A stretch of 64,000 nt of DNA, from assembly GCF_002104455.1 (NCBI RefSeq), contig NZ_NBOC01000002.1, positions 330,783 through 394,782 on the forward strand. The letters run 5' to 3'. The notes under the pieces are model-generated. The model worked only from the letters and a program-made list of their open reading frames with translations, had not been told where the DNA came from and did not search any database. Position 1 is the first letter of the stretch; each line of letters begins with the position of its first letter. Below are positions 47,227-57,900 of this stretch, one piece after another. The translations under genes and the position numbers were made by a program. This DNA comes from Colwellia chukchiensis (GTDB taxonomy: Bacteria; Pseudomonadota; Gammaproteobacteria; Enterobacterales; Alteromonadaceae).

Positions 47227-49434
47227 ATGTCGATAACACAATACTCAATCTGGTATCAACAACTACAGCAACAAGCGTTAGCCCGTCGATGGCGAAATTT
47301 AGTGGTATTGCAAGGAGATGAAAACTGGCTAGTAGCGCACGTTGAACTCAGCATTCGTCAGTGCTTTTTGGCATCGTCAAATGATAGCAGTAATAAAGAA
47401 GGTCTTGTTTACGGTGATCTAACGCTAGGTCATGCTGGCGCAAAATTAACGGCGGTTGATAGCAAAAGCTATCGTCAATATTTGGGTACAGAGCAACAGG
47501 CTGTGGTGTTTAAGGTATCGAGCCAAGGCGAAGGTGCTGAAAAAAACGTTGATATTGACGCGGTTGCGGCGTTGTCTGGCACGATAGTCGCTGGCGGTGT
47601 GTTGTTACTATTAATGAGTCAAGTACAGGGGCAAGTAAGTAATACAGTATTTAGTAATGACTACTTTTTCCAACGATTTTACCGGCAAATACAAAGCAAT
47701 CATTGTTATTTAATACGTCAACAAGATATTGAGCTACCCACCATAATGGGGGGGGATAGCAAAGGCTTTACAGGTTCAAAACGCGCTGGCAACGACACTT
47801 CGCTCAAGCAAAAGTTGCCGTATGGCTGTGTTACTCAAGAGCAAGTGTGCGCAGTTGAGGCAATGTTAAAAGTGCTGACGGGACACAGAGATAGACCGCT
47901 AGTATTGACTGCAGATCGCGGCCGAGGAAAATCAACTGCCTTAGCGCTGGCGGCGACGCAAATGTTACTTAACGCTAAGCAACCATTAACTATTATTATT
48001 ACCGCCGCCAATAAACAAGCGTTACGAGTATTTTATTCTCAACTTGAACAGCAACTAGGCAATATTGAACACGAAAAAAACCGCATCAAACATGCCAATG
48101 GTTGCATTGAATTTCATGCGTTTGATGCACTGTTACAGCAGCACCCTAAAGCCGGTATTGTTATGGTTGATGAGGCAGCTGCGTTACCTGTTTATCTATT
48201 ACAACAATTGTTAGCCCATTACCACCGCTTGATATTTGCCAGCACGATTCACGGTTATGAAGGTGCTGGGCGTGGTTTTGCCATACAATTTCGCCGTGTA
48301 TTACAAAAGCTCAGGCCAAACTGGCGGCAATTACATATTCAAGAGCCAATTCGCTGGGCCAATGATGACCCTTTAGAGCAGTTTATATTTGATAGTTGTT
48401 TGCTAAACGCACAGTTGCCGATTTATGACCAGCTAGAAACTACGCGCGTAAGCACTGGCGATGTGAGTGTTCAGCGGTTAGATGTCGCCAAGTTGCTCGA
48501 CAATGAAGGTCTGCTGCGGCAAATATTTGCAGTACTGGTCACCGCCCATTACCAAACATCGCCCAGTGATTTAAGGTTGTTGTTAAATAACTCGGCAGTG
48601 TCGTTATTTGTTTTAACACGCGCAAATGCTGTGCTCGGGGTGGCATTGTTGATGCAAGAAGGGCAGGCGAGTGAAAAACAGATCCAAAGCGTTCAGGCTA
48701 GTCAGCGACGATTGCGCGATCAATTTATCCCGCAGTCGTTATTGGTTCATTGCGGTACTAAAGATAGTTTTAATTATTGCTATCAACGTATAATGCGTAT
48801 TGCTATTCATCCACAGTGGCAGCGTAACGGTTTAGGCCAGTATTTTTTAAGGCAAATTGAGCAAGATATATGCGCACAAGCGGGTCATTTTATCGGTGCG
48901 AGCTTTGCGGCTAATGCCAGTTTAGTGTCGTTTTGGATACAAGCAGGTTTTGCTGTAGCGCGGCTTGGTTTTAATAAAGATCAAGCCAGTGGTGAGCATT
49001 CTTGTTTAGTGCTAAAAGCACTCGATAACAATGCACAAGTGTTTCAAACGACTGTCGTTGAAGCTTTCTATATGCAATTTGACCATTGGCTTACCGATGA
49101 GTTTAAGCAGTTAGCGCCAACTTTAGTTTGGCAAATACTAAACGCCAATCAAGCGTTAAAAGCCAAAACGCTTAGTCCGAGTGTGCTGCACAGTGTCAGC
49201 GACTTTATTTTAGCGCAGCGACAGTTTAGTAGCTGTGTTTATAGCCTACATAGCTGGTTGCTAAAGCATTGCACCACAGCATTTGATCCCGATGTATTAC
49301 CCCTAATTGCGCGCATATTGCAAAAGCATAGCGTTGCGCAGGTTTGTCAGCAATATGGCTTTAGCGGCAAAAAGGCCTTAACGCAGCATCTGATCAACTA
49401 TATAAGTCGCCACCAGGCGCCGCGTTTATCCTAG
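47227..49434 (+). CDS. tmcA: tRNA(Met) cytidine acetyltransferase
   Basis: Makes N4-acetylcytidine at the wobble position of elongator tRNA-Met using ATP and acetyl-CoA. The 735-aa protein shows the expected order: an N-terminal DUF1726-type region; an RNA-helicase-like module with Walker A TADRGRGKSTALALAA (about residue 235) and Walker B IVMVDEAAALPVYLL; a GNAT acetyltransferase region with RIMRIAIHPQWQRNGLGQYF; and a C-terminal tRNA-binding domain. The length matches TmcA. AAAGG precedes the start. Confidence 0.95.
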   Translation: MSITQYSIWYQQLQQQALARRWRNLVVLQGDENWLVAHVELSIRQCFLASSNDSSNKEGLVYGDLTLGHAGAKLTAVDSKSYRQYLGTEQQAVVFKVSSQGEGAEKNVDIDAVAALSGTIVAGGVLLLLMSQVQGQVSNTVFSNDYFFQRFYRQIQSNHCYLIRQQDIELPTIMGGDSKGFTGSKRAGNDTSLKQKLPYGCVTQEQVCAVEAMLKVLTGHRDRPLVLTADRGRGKSTALALAATQMLLNAKQPLTIIITAANKQALRVFYSQLEQQLGNIEHEKNRIKHANGCIEFHAFDALLQQHPKAGIVMVDEAAALPVYLLQQLLAHYHRLIFASTIHGYEGAGRGFAIQFRRVLQKLRPNWRQLHIQEPIRWANDDPLEQFIFDSCLLNAQLPIYDQLETTRVSTGDVSVQRLDVAKLLDNEGLLRQIFAVLVTAHYQTSPSDLRLLLNNSAVSLFVLTRANAVLGVALLMQEGQASEKQIQSVQASQRRLRDQFIPQSLLVHCGTKDSFNYCYQRIMRIAIHPQWQRNGLGQYFLRQIEQDICAQAGHFIGASFAANASLVSFWIQAGFAVARLGFNKDQASGEHSCLVLKALDNNAQVFQTTVVEAFYMQFDHWLTDEFKQLAPTLVWQILNANQALKAKTLSPSVLHSVSDFILAQRQFSSCVYSLHSWLLKHCTTAFDPDVLPLIARILQKHSVAQVCQQYGFSGKKALTQHLINYISRHQAPRLS

Positions 49435-49437
49435 TGT

Positions 49438-49653
49438 CTAGCGACATTGGGATAACCAATAAGCCCTCACTTTATAGTAACTGCCTGGTGTTTTGCTGAG
49501 ATCGATAAAATCTTGATGTTGCATGATGGCATTAATAATGACGCATATTTTGCTTAATAAGGCTTGATTATAGCACTGGCGATAGCTCACGATAGTTGCC
49601 ACTAGACGCTTTTCTAATTCATTGATATCAATAGTATTAAGCCTAGTACTCAT
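49438..49653 (-). CDS. Hypothetical protein, 71 aa (second gene of a small pair)
   Basis: Not recognised. The N-terminus forms an amphipathic helix (TIDINELEKRLVATIVSYRQ), followed by a second helix (LLSKICVIINAIMQHQDFID) and a basic C-terminus (YYKVRAYWLSQCR). No signal peptide. The ATG at 49653 overlaps the end of the upstream 68-aa gene by 11 bases, suggesting coupled translation; the frame continues to 49683 within that gene. It converges on tmcA with only 3 bases between the stops. Confidence 0.6.
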   Translation of the reverse strand: MSTRLNTIDINELEKRLVATIVSYRQCYNQALLSKICVIINAIMQHQDFIDLSKTPGSYYKVRAYWLSQCR

Positions 49654-49849
49654 ACTGTGACTCCGTGCGCGGCAACGTGACACTTAAGTTAAGTAGTGAC
49701 TGCCATAAGGTTTTTCGAGCATTGTTATCTAAGCACTTAACATTGTTTCCTGTTAAGGCACCAGAGCGAATTAATTGCGCGAATAAACTTGCTGGAATTT
49801 CAAGCTGAGCATTGCCATTAACGCCTGCACTGTATTGTCTAAATCCCAT
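49643..49849 (-). CDS. Hypothetical protein, 68 aa (first gene of a small pair)
   Basis: Not recognised. The sequence begins MGFRQYSAGVNGNAQLEIPA and continues with a helix (SLFAQLIRSGALTGNNVKCL) and DNNARKTLWQSLLNLSV. It has no signal peptide or membrane segment and a single Cys. A Fur-like box lies 58 bases upstream, so the pair is a candidate iron-responsive operon. The function cannot be inferred from the sequence. Confidence 0.62.
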   Translation of the reverse strand: MGFRQYSAGVNGNAQLEIPASLFAQLIRSGALTGNNVKCLDNNARKTLWQSLLNLSVTLPRTESQYEY

Positions 49850-49906
49850 GATTTTGTCCTTGTAGAATGAGCCTATAAATCACTTTAATAAAAATTATAC
49901 TTAATT

Positions 49907-49925
49907 GCAAATGATAATTATTTGC
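49907..49925. promoter_or_regulatory. Fur-like box upstream of the small gene pair
   Basis: GCAAATGATAATTATTTGC matches the 19-bp Fur consensus GATAATGATAATCATTATC at 14 positions and is itself nearly palindromic. It lies 58 bases before the minus-strand gene start at 49849 and about 183 before the plus-strand ABC gene, so the small pair is the more likely target. Confidence 0.6.
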
Positions 49926-50108
49926 ATCTAGGGTGTGCAAGGTTTGTGGTGTACGCAATGCCTTAGTTATTTCATCTTATGGGTGAATTAGCGGTTAAGT
50001 AAAAAAACAATAACTTTCGATTTACTTAGGTTTCTTGTTAAGGGTAAGGTGTAAGCCTGCATTAGTATTTTAGTGAATACTCAGTTAAGCAAGGTTGTGG
50101 AGTTGGTC

Positions 50109-50990
50109 ATGCAAGACGTAATTCGCGTTGAAAATTTAACGAAGAAATATAAAGATGTCATTGCGGTTGACGGAGTTAACTTTACCATAAAAAAAGGGAC
50201 TTGCTTTGGCTTACTTGGGCCAAACGGTGCGGGCAAAACCACTACCATTGAAATCATGGAAGGCATAATCAAGGCAAGCGAAGGACAGGTCTATTATTAC
50301 GATAAAGCCATTAATGCTGCAATGTCACAGCAAATAGGTATTCAGTTTCAACACACGGCATTACAAGACTTTTTAAGCGTACAAGAAACGTTAAATTTAT
50401 TTACCTCTTTTTATCAGCATACAATTGCCATTAGTGAGTTGGTTGAGTTGTGTGATTTAAGTGAATTTTTAAATCGCGATAATCGGCTGCTATCAGGCGG
50501 TCAACGCCAACGCCTATTGCTGGCATTAGCGTTAATTAATGATCCTGATATTGTTTTTCTAGATGAGCCAACAACTGGGCTTGACCCACAAGCTAGGCGA
50601 AACTTTTGGCAATTAATTAAAAATATCAAAGCGCGTGATAAAACCGTAGTGTTAACCACTCATTATATGGATGAGGCGCAACAGTTATGTGACGATGTGT
50701 TGATTATGGATCACGGTAAGGTTATTGCGCGAGGCTCACCTAGGCAGTTACTAAACCAACATTTTCAAGAGGTGTTTATCTCTTTACCTGCCATACAGGT
50801 ACCTGATGCACTTGTTGAGCACTACGGTTGGCATATCAATGCGCAACAAGTTGAAATTACCACCGCTGATGTTGAAGCAACCTTATCGTTATTGCTAGCA
50901 AAAAAAATTTCACTAACTGGGTTGCACATTAAGTCGCCTAATTTAGATGACTTATTTTTAAAGCTCACTGGCCATTCATTACGGGATTAA
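50109..50990 (+). CDS. ABC transporter ATP-binding protein (ABC-2 exporter type)
   Basis: ATPase of a two-gene ABC exporter. Walker A GPNGAGKTT (residues 37-45), signature LSGGQRQR (128-135), Walker B IVFLDEP (148-154) and the H-loop LTTHYMDEAQQ are all intact. A C-terminal extension of about 70 aa is typical of the DrrA/NatA-like group that pairs with ABC-2 permeases. The ATG at 50109 has GGAG at 7 bases; a GTG at 50073 is less likely. The permease gene starts 1 base after its stop. The substrate is unknown. Confidence 0.93.
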   Translation: MQDVIRVENLTKKYKDVIAVDGVNFTIKKGTCFGLLGPNGAGKTTTIEIMEGIIKASEGQVYYYDKAINAAMSQQIGIQFQHTALQDFLSVQETLNLFTSFYQHTIAISELVELCDLSEFLNRDNRLLSGGQRQRLLLALALINDPDIVFLDEPTTGLDPQARRNFWQLIKNIKARDKTVVLTTHYMDEAQQLCDDVLIMDHGKVIARGSPRQLLNQHFQEVFISLPAIQVPDALVEHYGWHINAQQVEITTADVEATLSLLLAKKISLTGLHIKSPNLDDLFLKLTGHSLRD

Positions 50991-50991
50991 T

Positions 50992-51999
50992 ATGCTAAAT
51001 ATTTCACGTTTTTATGCGGTTGTTAAAGCTCGCAATATTGAGTTTTTTCGCGATCGCGCGTCATTGGGATGGAATTTATTTTTCCCTATCTTAATGCTGT
51101 TGGGATTGTCATTGGTGTTTTCAGACAATGATAAAGCGGCTTATAAGGTTGGTGTTGTTAATTTGGTTGAGCATCCGTCACCGTTTTTAACGACAAAATA
51201 TATTCAATTTATTGACTATACCGAGTCCTCAACCGCGAAAATCAAACTAGCACAACACAAAATTGATTTGTTAGTAGATTTTAATCGTCAACAATACTGG
51301 GTAAATGCAGAAGCGCCAAAAAGCTACTTAGTCGAAAAAATATTGTTAAATAGTCATCTAGACTTTCAGCGCCTTGAAACTCAAGGTAGACCAATTCGCT
51401 ACTTGGATTGGGTATTGCCTGGCATTTTAGGTATGAACATGATGTTTAGCAGCTTATTTGGTGTTGGCTATGTTATTGTTAGGTATAGAAAAAATGCAGT
51501 ATTAAAACGGCTGAAAGCAACTCCCCTTACCGCGCTAGAGTTTGTTTCAGCACAACTCGTGTCGCGACTGTTTATTGTGATGTTTATGGCTATTGTGGTC
51601 TATATTGGCTGTAACTTTTTCTTTGATTTTTACATGTTAGGCAGTTATCTAGACTTGTTTATTATTGCGCTACTGGGTGCATTTAGCTTAATAACCTTAG
51701 GCTTATTAGTGGCCAGTCGCAGTAAAAGTGAGGAGCTTATCGGGGGCTTATTAAATTTAAGCTCTTGGCCAATGATGCTGCTTTCAGGGGTTTGGTTTAG
51801 CTTAGAGGGGGCGCCAAAAGCAATACAAGTTTTTGCAGACTTTTTACCATTAACGCATTTAGTTGTTGGCGCGCGAAAAATTATCACTGAAGGGGCAAGC
51901 TTAGCCGATATTAGTTATCACCTAGGTATTTTAGTGATCATGAGTACATTATTTTTAAGCTTAGGCGCGTATTTTTTTAGTTGGAATACCGAGCGTTAA
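50992..51999 (+). CDS. ABC-2 type membrane permease
   Basis: Membrane partner of the preceding ATPase, 335 aa. One helix near the N-terminus (NLFFPILMLLGLSLVF), then a large extracytoplasmic loop (about residues 45-135), then five C-terminal helices containing the ABC-2 signature region PGILGMNMMFSSLFGVGYVI, RLKATPLTALEFVSAQLVSR and NLSSWPMMLLSGVWFSLEGA. Exporters of this kind move lipids, drugs or polysaccharides; the sequence does not say which. Confidence 0.93.
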   Translation: MLNISRFYAVVKARNIEFFRDRASLGWNLFFPILMLLGLSLVFSDNDKAAYKVGVVNLVEHPSPFLTTKYIQFIDYTESSTAKIKLAQHKIDLLVDFNRQQYWVNAEAPKSYLVEKILLNSHLDFQRLETQGRPIRYLDWVLPGILGMNMMFSSLFGVGYVIVRYRKNAVLKRLKATPLTALEFVSAQLVSRLFIVMFMAIVVYIGCNFFFDFYMLGSYLDLFIIALLGAFSLITLGLLVASRSKSEELIGGLLNLSSWPMMLLSGVWFSLEGAPKAIQVFADFLPLTHLVVGARKIITEGASLADISYHLGILVIMSTLFLSLGAYFFSWNTER

Positions 52000-52354
52000 A
52001 GGCTCAGTGGCACAACAAGACAGCTAAAAGAATTGGCGATTAGTGTTTGTGTTGTGCAAAAAAGTTCAGGCCGCTTTGATTAGGCGCTACGTTTATTATC
52101 AGCAGGGCAAGTATGACGTTAGGCGAAGACGTAATTACTGCGTTAGGAACTATCGCCATCTGACACTCCGGCACGGCGAAAGTTCTTGATTATTTTTATT
52201 GGTATTCGATTAAAAGACCCGCGCTATTGTTAGTGTTTTCGGTGCGCCAATCATGAAATAGCCTAAGCCAACGTGCGGCTAATCAAATACAGCTAGTGGG
52301 CTATAAAAGAAAGTAACGCCCGCGAATAATGATTAAATCCTGTTTGTTTCGCCT
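52000..52354. other. Intergenic region between the ABC permease and the CadC-like gene
   Basis: 355 bases between convergent genes. There is an 8-bp inverted pair GCACAACA / TGTTGTGC (52010-52017, 52050-52057) with a 32-base loop, followed by a short A-run. No gene or typical terminator is seen. Confidence 0.4.
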
Positions 52355-54490
52355 CTAAGGCTGATCAAGTAATGGATGAGTTAGCATTTTGATATCTGAT
52401 TGTGGTGACAAGGCATGAGTGAACAATAAGGTATTTTGCTCAGCAACTAACGACAGTGCACTTGAGTCATCAAAAGCCTTTAATGGCAAGCGCACTATCG
52501 GGGTTAGCTGCTGTGCTATAACATCATAAGAGGCGACTTGTAGATGATGTGACTGCTTCTGGCCAAAATAAACCTTATTATCATAGTAGCTCCAAGTATA
52601 ACGGGTATCAAAAAGCTCAGCAGCAATTTTAATTATCGGCTTACTTGACGCTGGTAAGTCTAGTTGCCTTTGCCATAAGCCGGCTTTTAAGTTGGTATAG
52701 AGTAAAGTATCTTCAGCTATCATTAGCCCATAGCGGCCGCCATCATAGGTGAGCCGCTGTGCCAGACCAGTGTTAATGTCAATTTTAAAAAGATCGGTAA
52801 ATTCCTGAGTATAAATGGCAGAAATGATGGCACTATCATCAAAGCTCCAAGTTGGCAGGTTGTGTTTTTTAAATGGGCTTGGTACGTCCTTAAGGGTATT
52901 GCTGATTAAGTCAAAAATATAAATACGATCACCGTCACCTGATGCTGTCGGAGCCAAAAATGCAATTTTTTTACCATCAAAAGACCATTTTGGGTAGCGA
53001 ATTGTTTGCTGTAAATGGGTAAGTTTTTTGCGCTCACTGCCATCACTATTTGCTACCCAAAGCTCGTAATTTCCTGATTCATTGGATACATAAGCCATTT
53101 TGTTCGCTGCCCTAGAATAGTCAGGGTAGAGATGATTAAATTCTGATTGAATTACGGGAAAAGGCGAGGTGGTGGTGTCGCTATTTAATGTTAGGCTCGC
53201 AATATAATATTGTTCTTTTCTTTGCTGATAATAAAGTTGGCCGCTGGCTTTGGCAATGGCTGGGTAACTAAAGCCAACCAAGCCTAACTTGTCTACATGC
53301 AGCGATGACGTATCGACAATATAACCGTCTCTAACATCGGATCTTTGTGCGGCGTAAACCAGCTTTTTGCCGTCAGGGTGCCAAGTTAAGCCGACAATAT
53401 CTTCTTCGTTTTCGGTTAATGCTCGGGCATTTTTAGTTTTTAAATCCACCAAAAATATATTTTCACTAAAACGATTTTTTCGCCTTGATACCGCGATGCT
53501 TTTCCCATCAGGTGAGAAAGCCATGTCACGATCACTATAACCACAGTTATTCGAACAAGAAAAACGTACGGCTTTTGCCGCGGGGTTATCAAGTTCAATA
53601 AAATAAATGCCAGGGGTATCGGCGGGCGCTTCAAAGCCATGAAAAGCCAGTATTTTATTATCCGCAGATACATCTAAATAATAATAGCCTCCTTTTCTAG
53701 AGCAGGTTGCTAGTACCTGCTCTTGTTGGCTGGTGACATGCATTTTGATGATGTCACACTTACCTCGGCCTTTGCGAGCGAAATATAAATACTCACCCTT
53801 TTTACCCCAGGCTGACAAGCCTTCCTTATCACTGTCAAAGGTTAGTTGCTTAGCGGGTAGTTCGGGCTGGAGCGTATCCTTCATATATAAATTTGCTGCA
53901 CCGTTATTGTCAGACCAGCTGTAGACGATATATCTGCCATCCGGTGAAGGAGAGGCAAATAATTCACTGCCTGGAGATTTGGTAATTTGTGTTACGGTTG
54001 GCGCGCCATGGTAGTGACCTTTATTATTTTTATTAACGTAAAAGGCGACAAGCGCAATGGCACAGGCCAAAAACACGGCCGCGTACTTACGTTGCAACGT
54101 CTGGCTAAACTTAACCAATGGCGTTGCTTGAGTACTGTCTGGTCGCTGAGATTTTAGCACAACTTTATCTAGCCATATTGGCTCTATCAATAGTCGATAG
54201 CCCACTTTGCGTATGGTCTCAATGACTTCATTGTTATCATCTTTTAAGCTTTGTCTTAAATGCCAAATGGCATTGGTTAAGGCTTTTTCACCCACATAAC
54301 TATTTCCCGCCCAAACGGCGTCAATGAGCTCACTTCGAGGAATAATTCGTGGATATTGCTCGGCTAAATAGCACAAGACTTCAACAAACTTTGGTTGCAG
54401 TGATTGCTTTTCGCCATCAGCCAACTGAATGGCATATTCTAGTGGTTGAATTTGGTAATTAGCAATGGAGAAGGGTTGCTCATACTTCAT
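52355..54490 (-). CDS. Membrane-bound CadC-like regulator with TolB/PD40 sensor domain
   Basis: Predicted one-component sensor-regulator spanning the inner membrane. Residues 1-105 form an OmpR/CadC-type winged helix (LQPKFVEVLCYLAEQYPRII, then RSELIDAVW and KALTNAIWHLRQSLKDD, ending TIRKVGYRLL). One membrane helix lies at about 136-152 (YAAVFLACAIALVAFYV). The periplasmic remainder is a series of PD40/WD40-like blades with motifs such as ASPSPDGRYIVYSW, AFSPDGKSIAVSR, TWHPDGKKLVYAA and KWSFDGKKIAFLA, the TolB-type propeller. It is divergent from the TonB-dependent receptor gene 440 bases away, the likely target. Confidence 0.88.
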   Translation of the reverse strand: MKYEQPFSIANYQIQPLEYAIQLADGEKQSLQPKFVEVLCYLAEQYPRIIPRSELIDAVWAGNSYVGEKALTNAIWHLRQSLKDDNNEVIETIRKVGYRLLIEPIWLDKVVLKSQRPDSTQATPLVKFSQTLQRKYAAVFLACAIALVAFYVNKNNKGHYHGAPTVTQITKSPGSELFASPSPDGRYIVYSWSDNNGAANLYMKDTLQPELPAKQLTFDSDKEGLSAWGKKGEYLYFARKGRGKCDIIKMHVTSQQEQVLATCSRKGGYYYLDVSADNKILAFHGFEAPADTPGIYFIELDNPAAKAVRFSCSNNCGYSDRDMAFSPDGKSIAVSRRKNRFSENIFLVDLKTKNARALTENEEDIVGLTWHPDGKKLVYAAQRSDVRDGYIVDTSSLHVDKLGLVGFSYPAIAKASGQLYYQQRKEQYYIASLTLNSDTTTSPFPVIQSEFNHLYPDYSRAANKMAYVSNESGNYELWVANSDGSERKKLTHLQQTIRYPKWSFDGKKIAFLAPTASGDGDRIYIFDLISNTLKDVPSPFKKHNLPTWSFDDSAIISAIYTQEFTDLFKIDINTGLAQRLTYDGGRYGLMIAEDTLLYTNLKAGLWQRQLDLPASSKPIIKIAAELFDTRYTWSYYDNKVYFGQKQSHHLQVASYDVIAQQLTPIVRLPLKAFDDSSALSLVAEQNTLLFTHALSPQSDIKMLTHPLLDQP

Positions 54491-54930
54491 TAAAAAATAG
54501 CGGTCCTGATAATTTAAAATGGCTAAAGCAAGCGATGAGAGCTAGCGATATGGCTAACAATACTGTGAATTTAAGCATAACCATTTGCGGCAGTTTGTAC
54601 AATCAAATTCATGTTTTTAATCGTCATAAGGTGTCAATAATCAAAATATTAATTGTCGAGAAAAACTAGCAAGGATTAACCGTAAGTCATTGAATATAAA
54701 TATTAATATGTAGGTAGATGTTAAATAGATATAGAAACGAGCTAGCGCAGATTGTAGTTAGTGGTGATATTTCATAAAACAAAGTTTGCCTGGAAAACTT
54801 TAGCTGTGTGTTATCGCTAACTCGGGCAAACACTGGTGAACCAAGGCATAAAAAATCAATGTTAATGTCGTTTAATTAACAGGTTATGCAGACAAATTAA
54901 AAAAATAAAACATGAAATACGGGAGCCGAG
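54491..54930. other. Divergent promoter region of the regulator and the TonB receptor
   Basis: 440 AT-rich bases with no gene. This is where the CadC-like regulator would be expected to bind, but I found no clear long repeat or Fur box. The receptor has a good ribosome site (GGGAGCCGAG). Confidence 0.45.
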
Positions 54931-57900
54931 ATGAATAAGAAACTTCTCACCATAGCAATTCAAAGTACTATCTTTAGTGCTGCAACCACTTTTATACCCA
55001 GTACTTTGGCAGAAAATGCCCAAGCACTGCAAGCAATTGAAAAATCGACAATCGCATCGACAGAACGCGAAACTGTCGGGAAAAAAGATGCTGAAGAAAG
55101 AATCACGGTAACTGGCTCACGTTTGCGCCGTGATAGTTTTAGTGTCGCGACTCCATTAGCAGTGATGAGCAAAGATGCCATTGAGGATACTGGCTTAGGT
55201 TCGCTATCTGAAATGCTAGTTGAAGAGTTGCCACAAATCTCAGAAGGCGTAAGTAACTCTAATAGTCAGTCTAATGTTTCGGCAACAGGGTTATCGACTA
55301 TAAACTTGCGTGATTTAGGTACCAGCCGAACACTCACCTTGATTGATGGACGTCGTACCGTTTCAAACAGTTACAGTGGTAATTATGTCAGTTTAAGTAC
55401 CATTCCCTCGGGTATGGTAGAGCGTGTGGAAGTGATCACTGGTGGCGCTTCTGCCGCCTATGGCTCAGATGCAGTTGCAGGTGTGGTTAATATTATTACC
55501 CAACAAGACAAAGAAGGTTTTGAGTTTAAAGTCAGGGCAGGTGAAAGCGCTAAAGGCGGTGGTGAAGAGTACTCTATTGATTTAGATTATGGCACCGAGT
55601 TTGCTGATGGCTTAGGTTATATGTATTTCAGCTCCAGTTTCGAAAAGCAGCGAGGCCTTAGCTTTTATGATCGAAAACGCGCGCAACAAGAAGATGCTTA
55701 TCGTTACGATGCTAAGCAAATGTGTAATCAAATGCTGACTGAAAATGGTTTCCAATGTATGCGAGATATTACTAAAGCCGACTGGCGTAACAGAAGTGAT
55801 GGCACTTTAGGCGGCGTATTTGGTGAGTCAAGTCGCAACGACACTCAGTTTTGGTATGACGGGCAAACATTGCGAGATGACTGGAAAGGTAATGAAGAAA
55901 AGTTTGGAATAAACTCAGCGCAGTACGTGATGTTAAAAGTGCCAGATCAAGCTGCGTCGGCGGCGTTCAAATTTGACTATCAACTACCTAATGATATTCA
56001 AGCTAACTTTCAGGTGCAGTACAGTGAAAATAAATCCCTTAATAATAAGTCACCAGAAGATGAATATGAAAGTGCTTATGCATTAACCATAGATCCAGAA
56101 ACCGGCGCTCCAGGGCGGGTAAGGCCGGGTTATATTCCAATTGATAATCCGTTTGTACCTGATGAAATTGCCAATAGTGGCTTATATAAAGATCGCATCT
56201 ATTGGGACCGACGTTTTGGCGAGGTGGGTGAAATTCAAACCGATAATAAGCGCACCACACTTCGCTCGTGGGCGGGTTTGCAAGGGACAATATTTGACGG
56301 TGACTGGGACTGGGATCTTTCGTTAGGTTATGGGCGTACAACACAAGATCAAACCCGTTATAACGAATTAAACACCATCAGAGTTAATGCCGCTTTACAA
56401 GCGGAGAAATTAGCTGATGGCACAATTCAATGTAAAGATGAGGCCGCTAGAGCGGCGGGTTGTGTTCCGCTAAACTTGTTTGGTGAAGGCGCAATTACCC
56501 CAGAAGCGGCAGATTATATTCGCTCAAACCCAACCATAAGCACAGAGATAGAACAAATAAATGTGCTCGGCTATATCGCAGGAGACTTATTTGACATGCC
56601 CGCAGGGCCGGTAGCAACGGTATTTGGCGTTGAGTACCGCAAAGACAAGCAAGATCTTCAAACCAGTGCTGAGCAGCAATATGGCGGCATTACCTTCAAT
56701 GTGGTACCGGCATTTTATGGCGAAGTTAAGGTCACAGAGGCGTTTGCCGAGGCGGCCGTACCGCTGTTAAAAGATCAACCATTAGCGAAGCACCTCACCG
56801 CAGAACTTTCGGCGCGTGTTGCTGATTACAGTTGGTCAGGCTCAGACTTAGTTAAAAGTTATAAAACCGGCGTAACCTGGGAAGTAGTGGAAGGTTATAT
56901 GTTGCGCGCAAATTACTCACGTGCACAACGAGCACCGACAATTACCGAATTATTGTCGCCGCCGCGTGGAGACTATGACAGCTTTGACGATATTTGTGAT
57001 GGTGTGAGTGCAACATCAACCAGTACCGGGCATGATAATTGTCGATTAGAACCCGCCATTGCCGCATTAATAGCAGAAGATGCCAATTTTGTCTTTGAAG
57101 ATGCTAACAATAGTTACTCACCTAATACCGGTAATACTGAGCTAAGCGAAGAAACCGCCGATACCTATACCTTAGGTATTTCTATCGCACCAGAATTTTT
57201 AACCGGTTTTCGCCTAGCCATAGATTATTATAATATTAAGATTGATGATGCTATTGCCCAAATTGATAATGCCGACATTATTGAGCAATGTTATAACTCT
57301 GAACTGGCATTTGGCCCAGAGAATAATTTTTGTAATGACATTACCCGTGACAGTGAAGGTAACATTATTGAAATACTGCAACGTTCTTACAATGTCGATC
57401 AAGTGCAAACTCGTGGTTATGACATTGCTGCAGCTTATGACTACAACCTAGGCGATATGGGGGACTTAAAAGTTAAGTTAGATTACACCCATGTTATTGA
57501 GCATTCAAAAACCTTTCAGACCAATGATGGCACGCAAACTAACCACTACGTTGGCGACTTAGAAAACGGTATTTTTGCGGACAAGGCGTCAGTGTCATTT
57601 ACTTGGTATTACGATGATGCATGGCGCATTCGCTGGAGCACTAAGTTTAAAGGTCGTGTTATTGACAGCTTAGATCGAAAAGAAAGCTACTATGGCGCAT
57701 TAGATGAAGCTGGCGAAGGGGGAATTTTTCTTGAAAATGAAGCCGCATGTTTAGCCGGTGAGGCGTCATGTGTTGAGAATCCTGAAGATCCGGCATTTTA
57801 TAAAATCAGCTCCTATATTAAACATAGCTTGTCAGTTTCTTACGCGACAGACCTATCAAATGGCGCCGAGTTACGCATGTTTGCTGGTGTTAACAACCTT

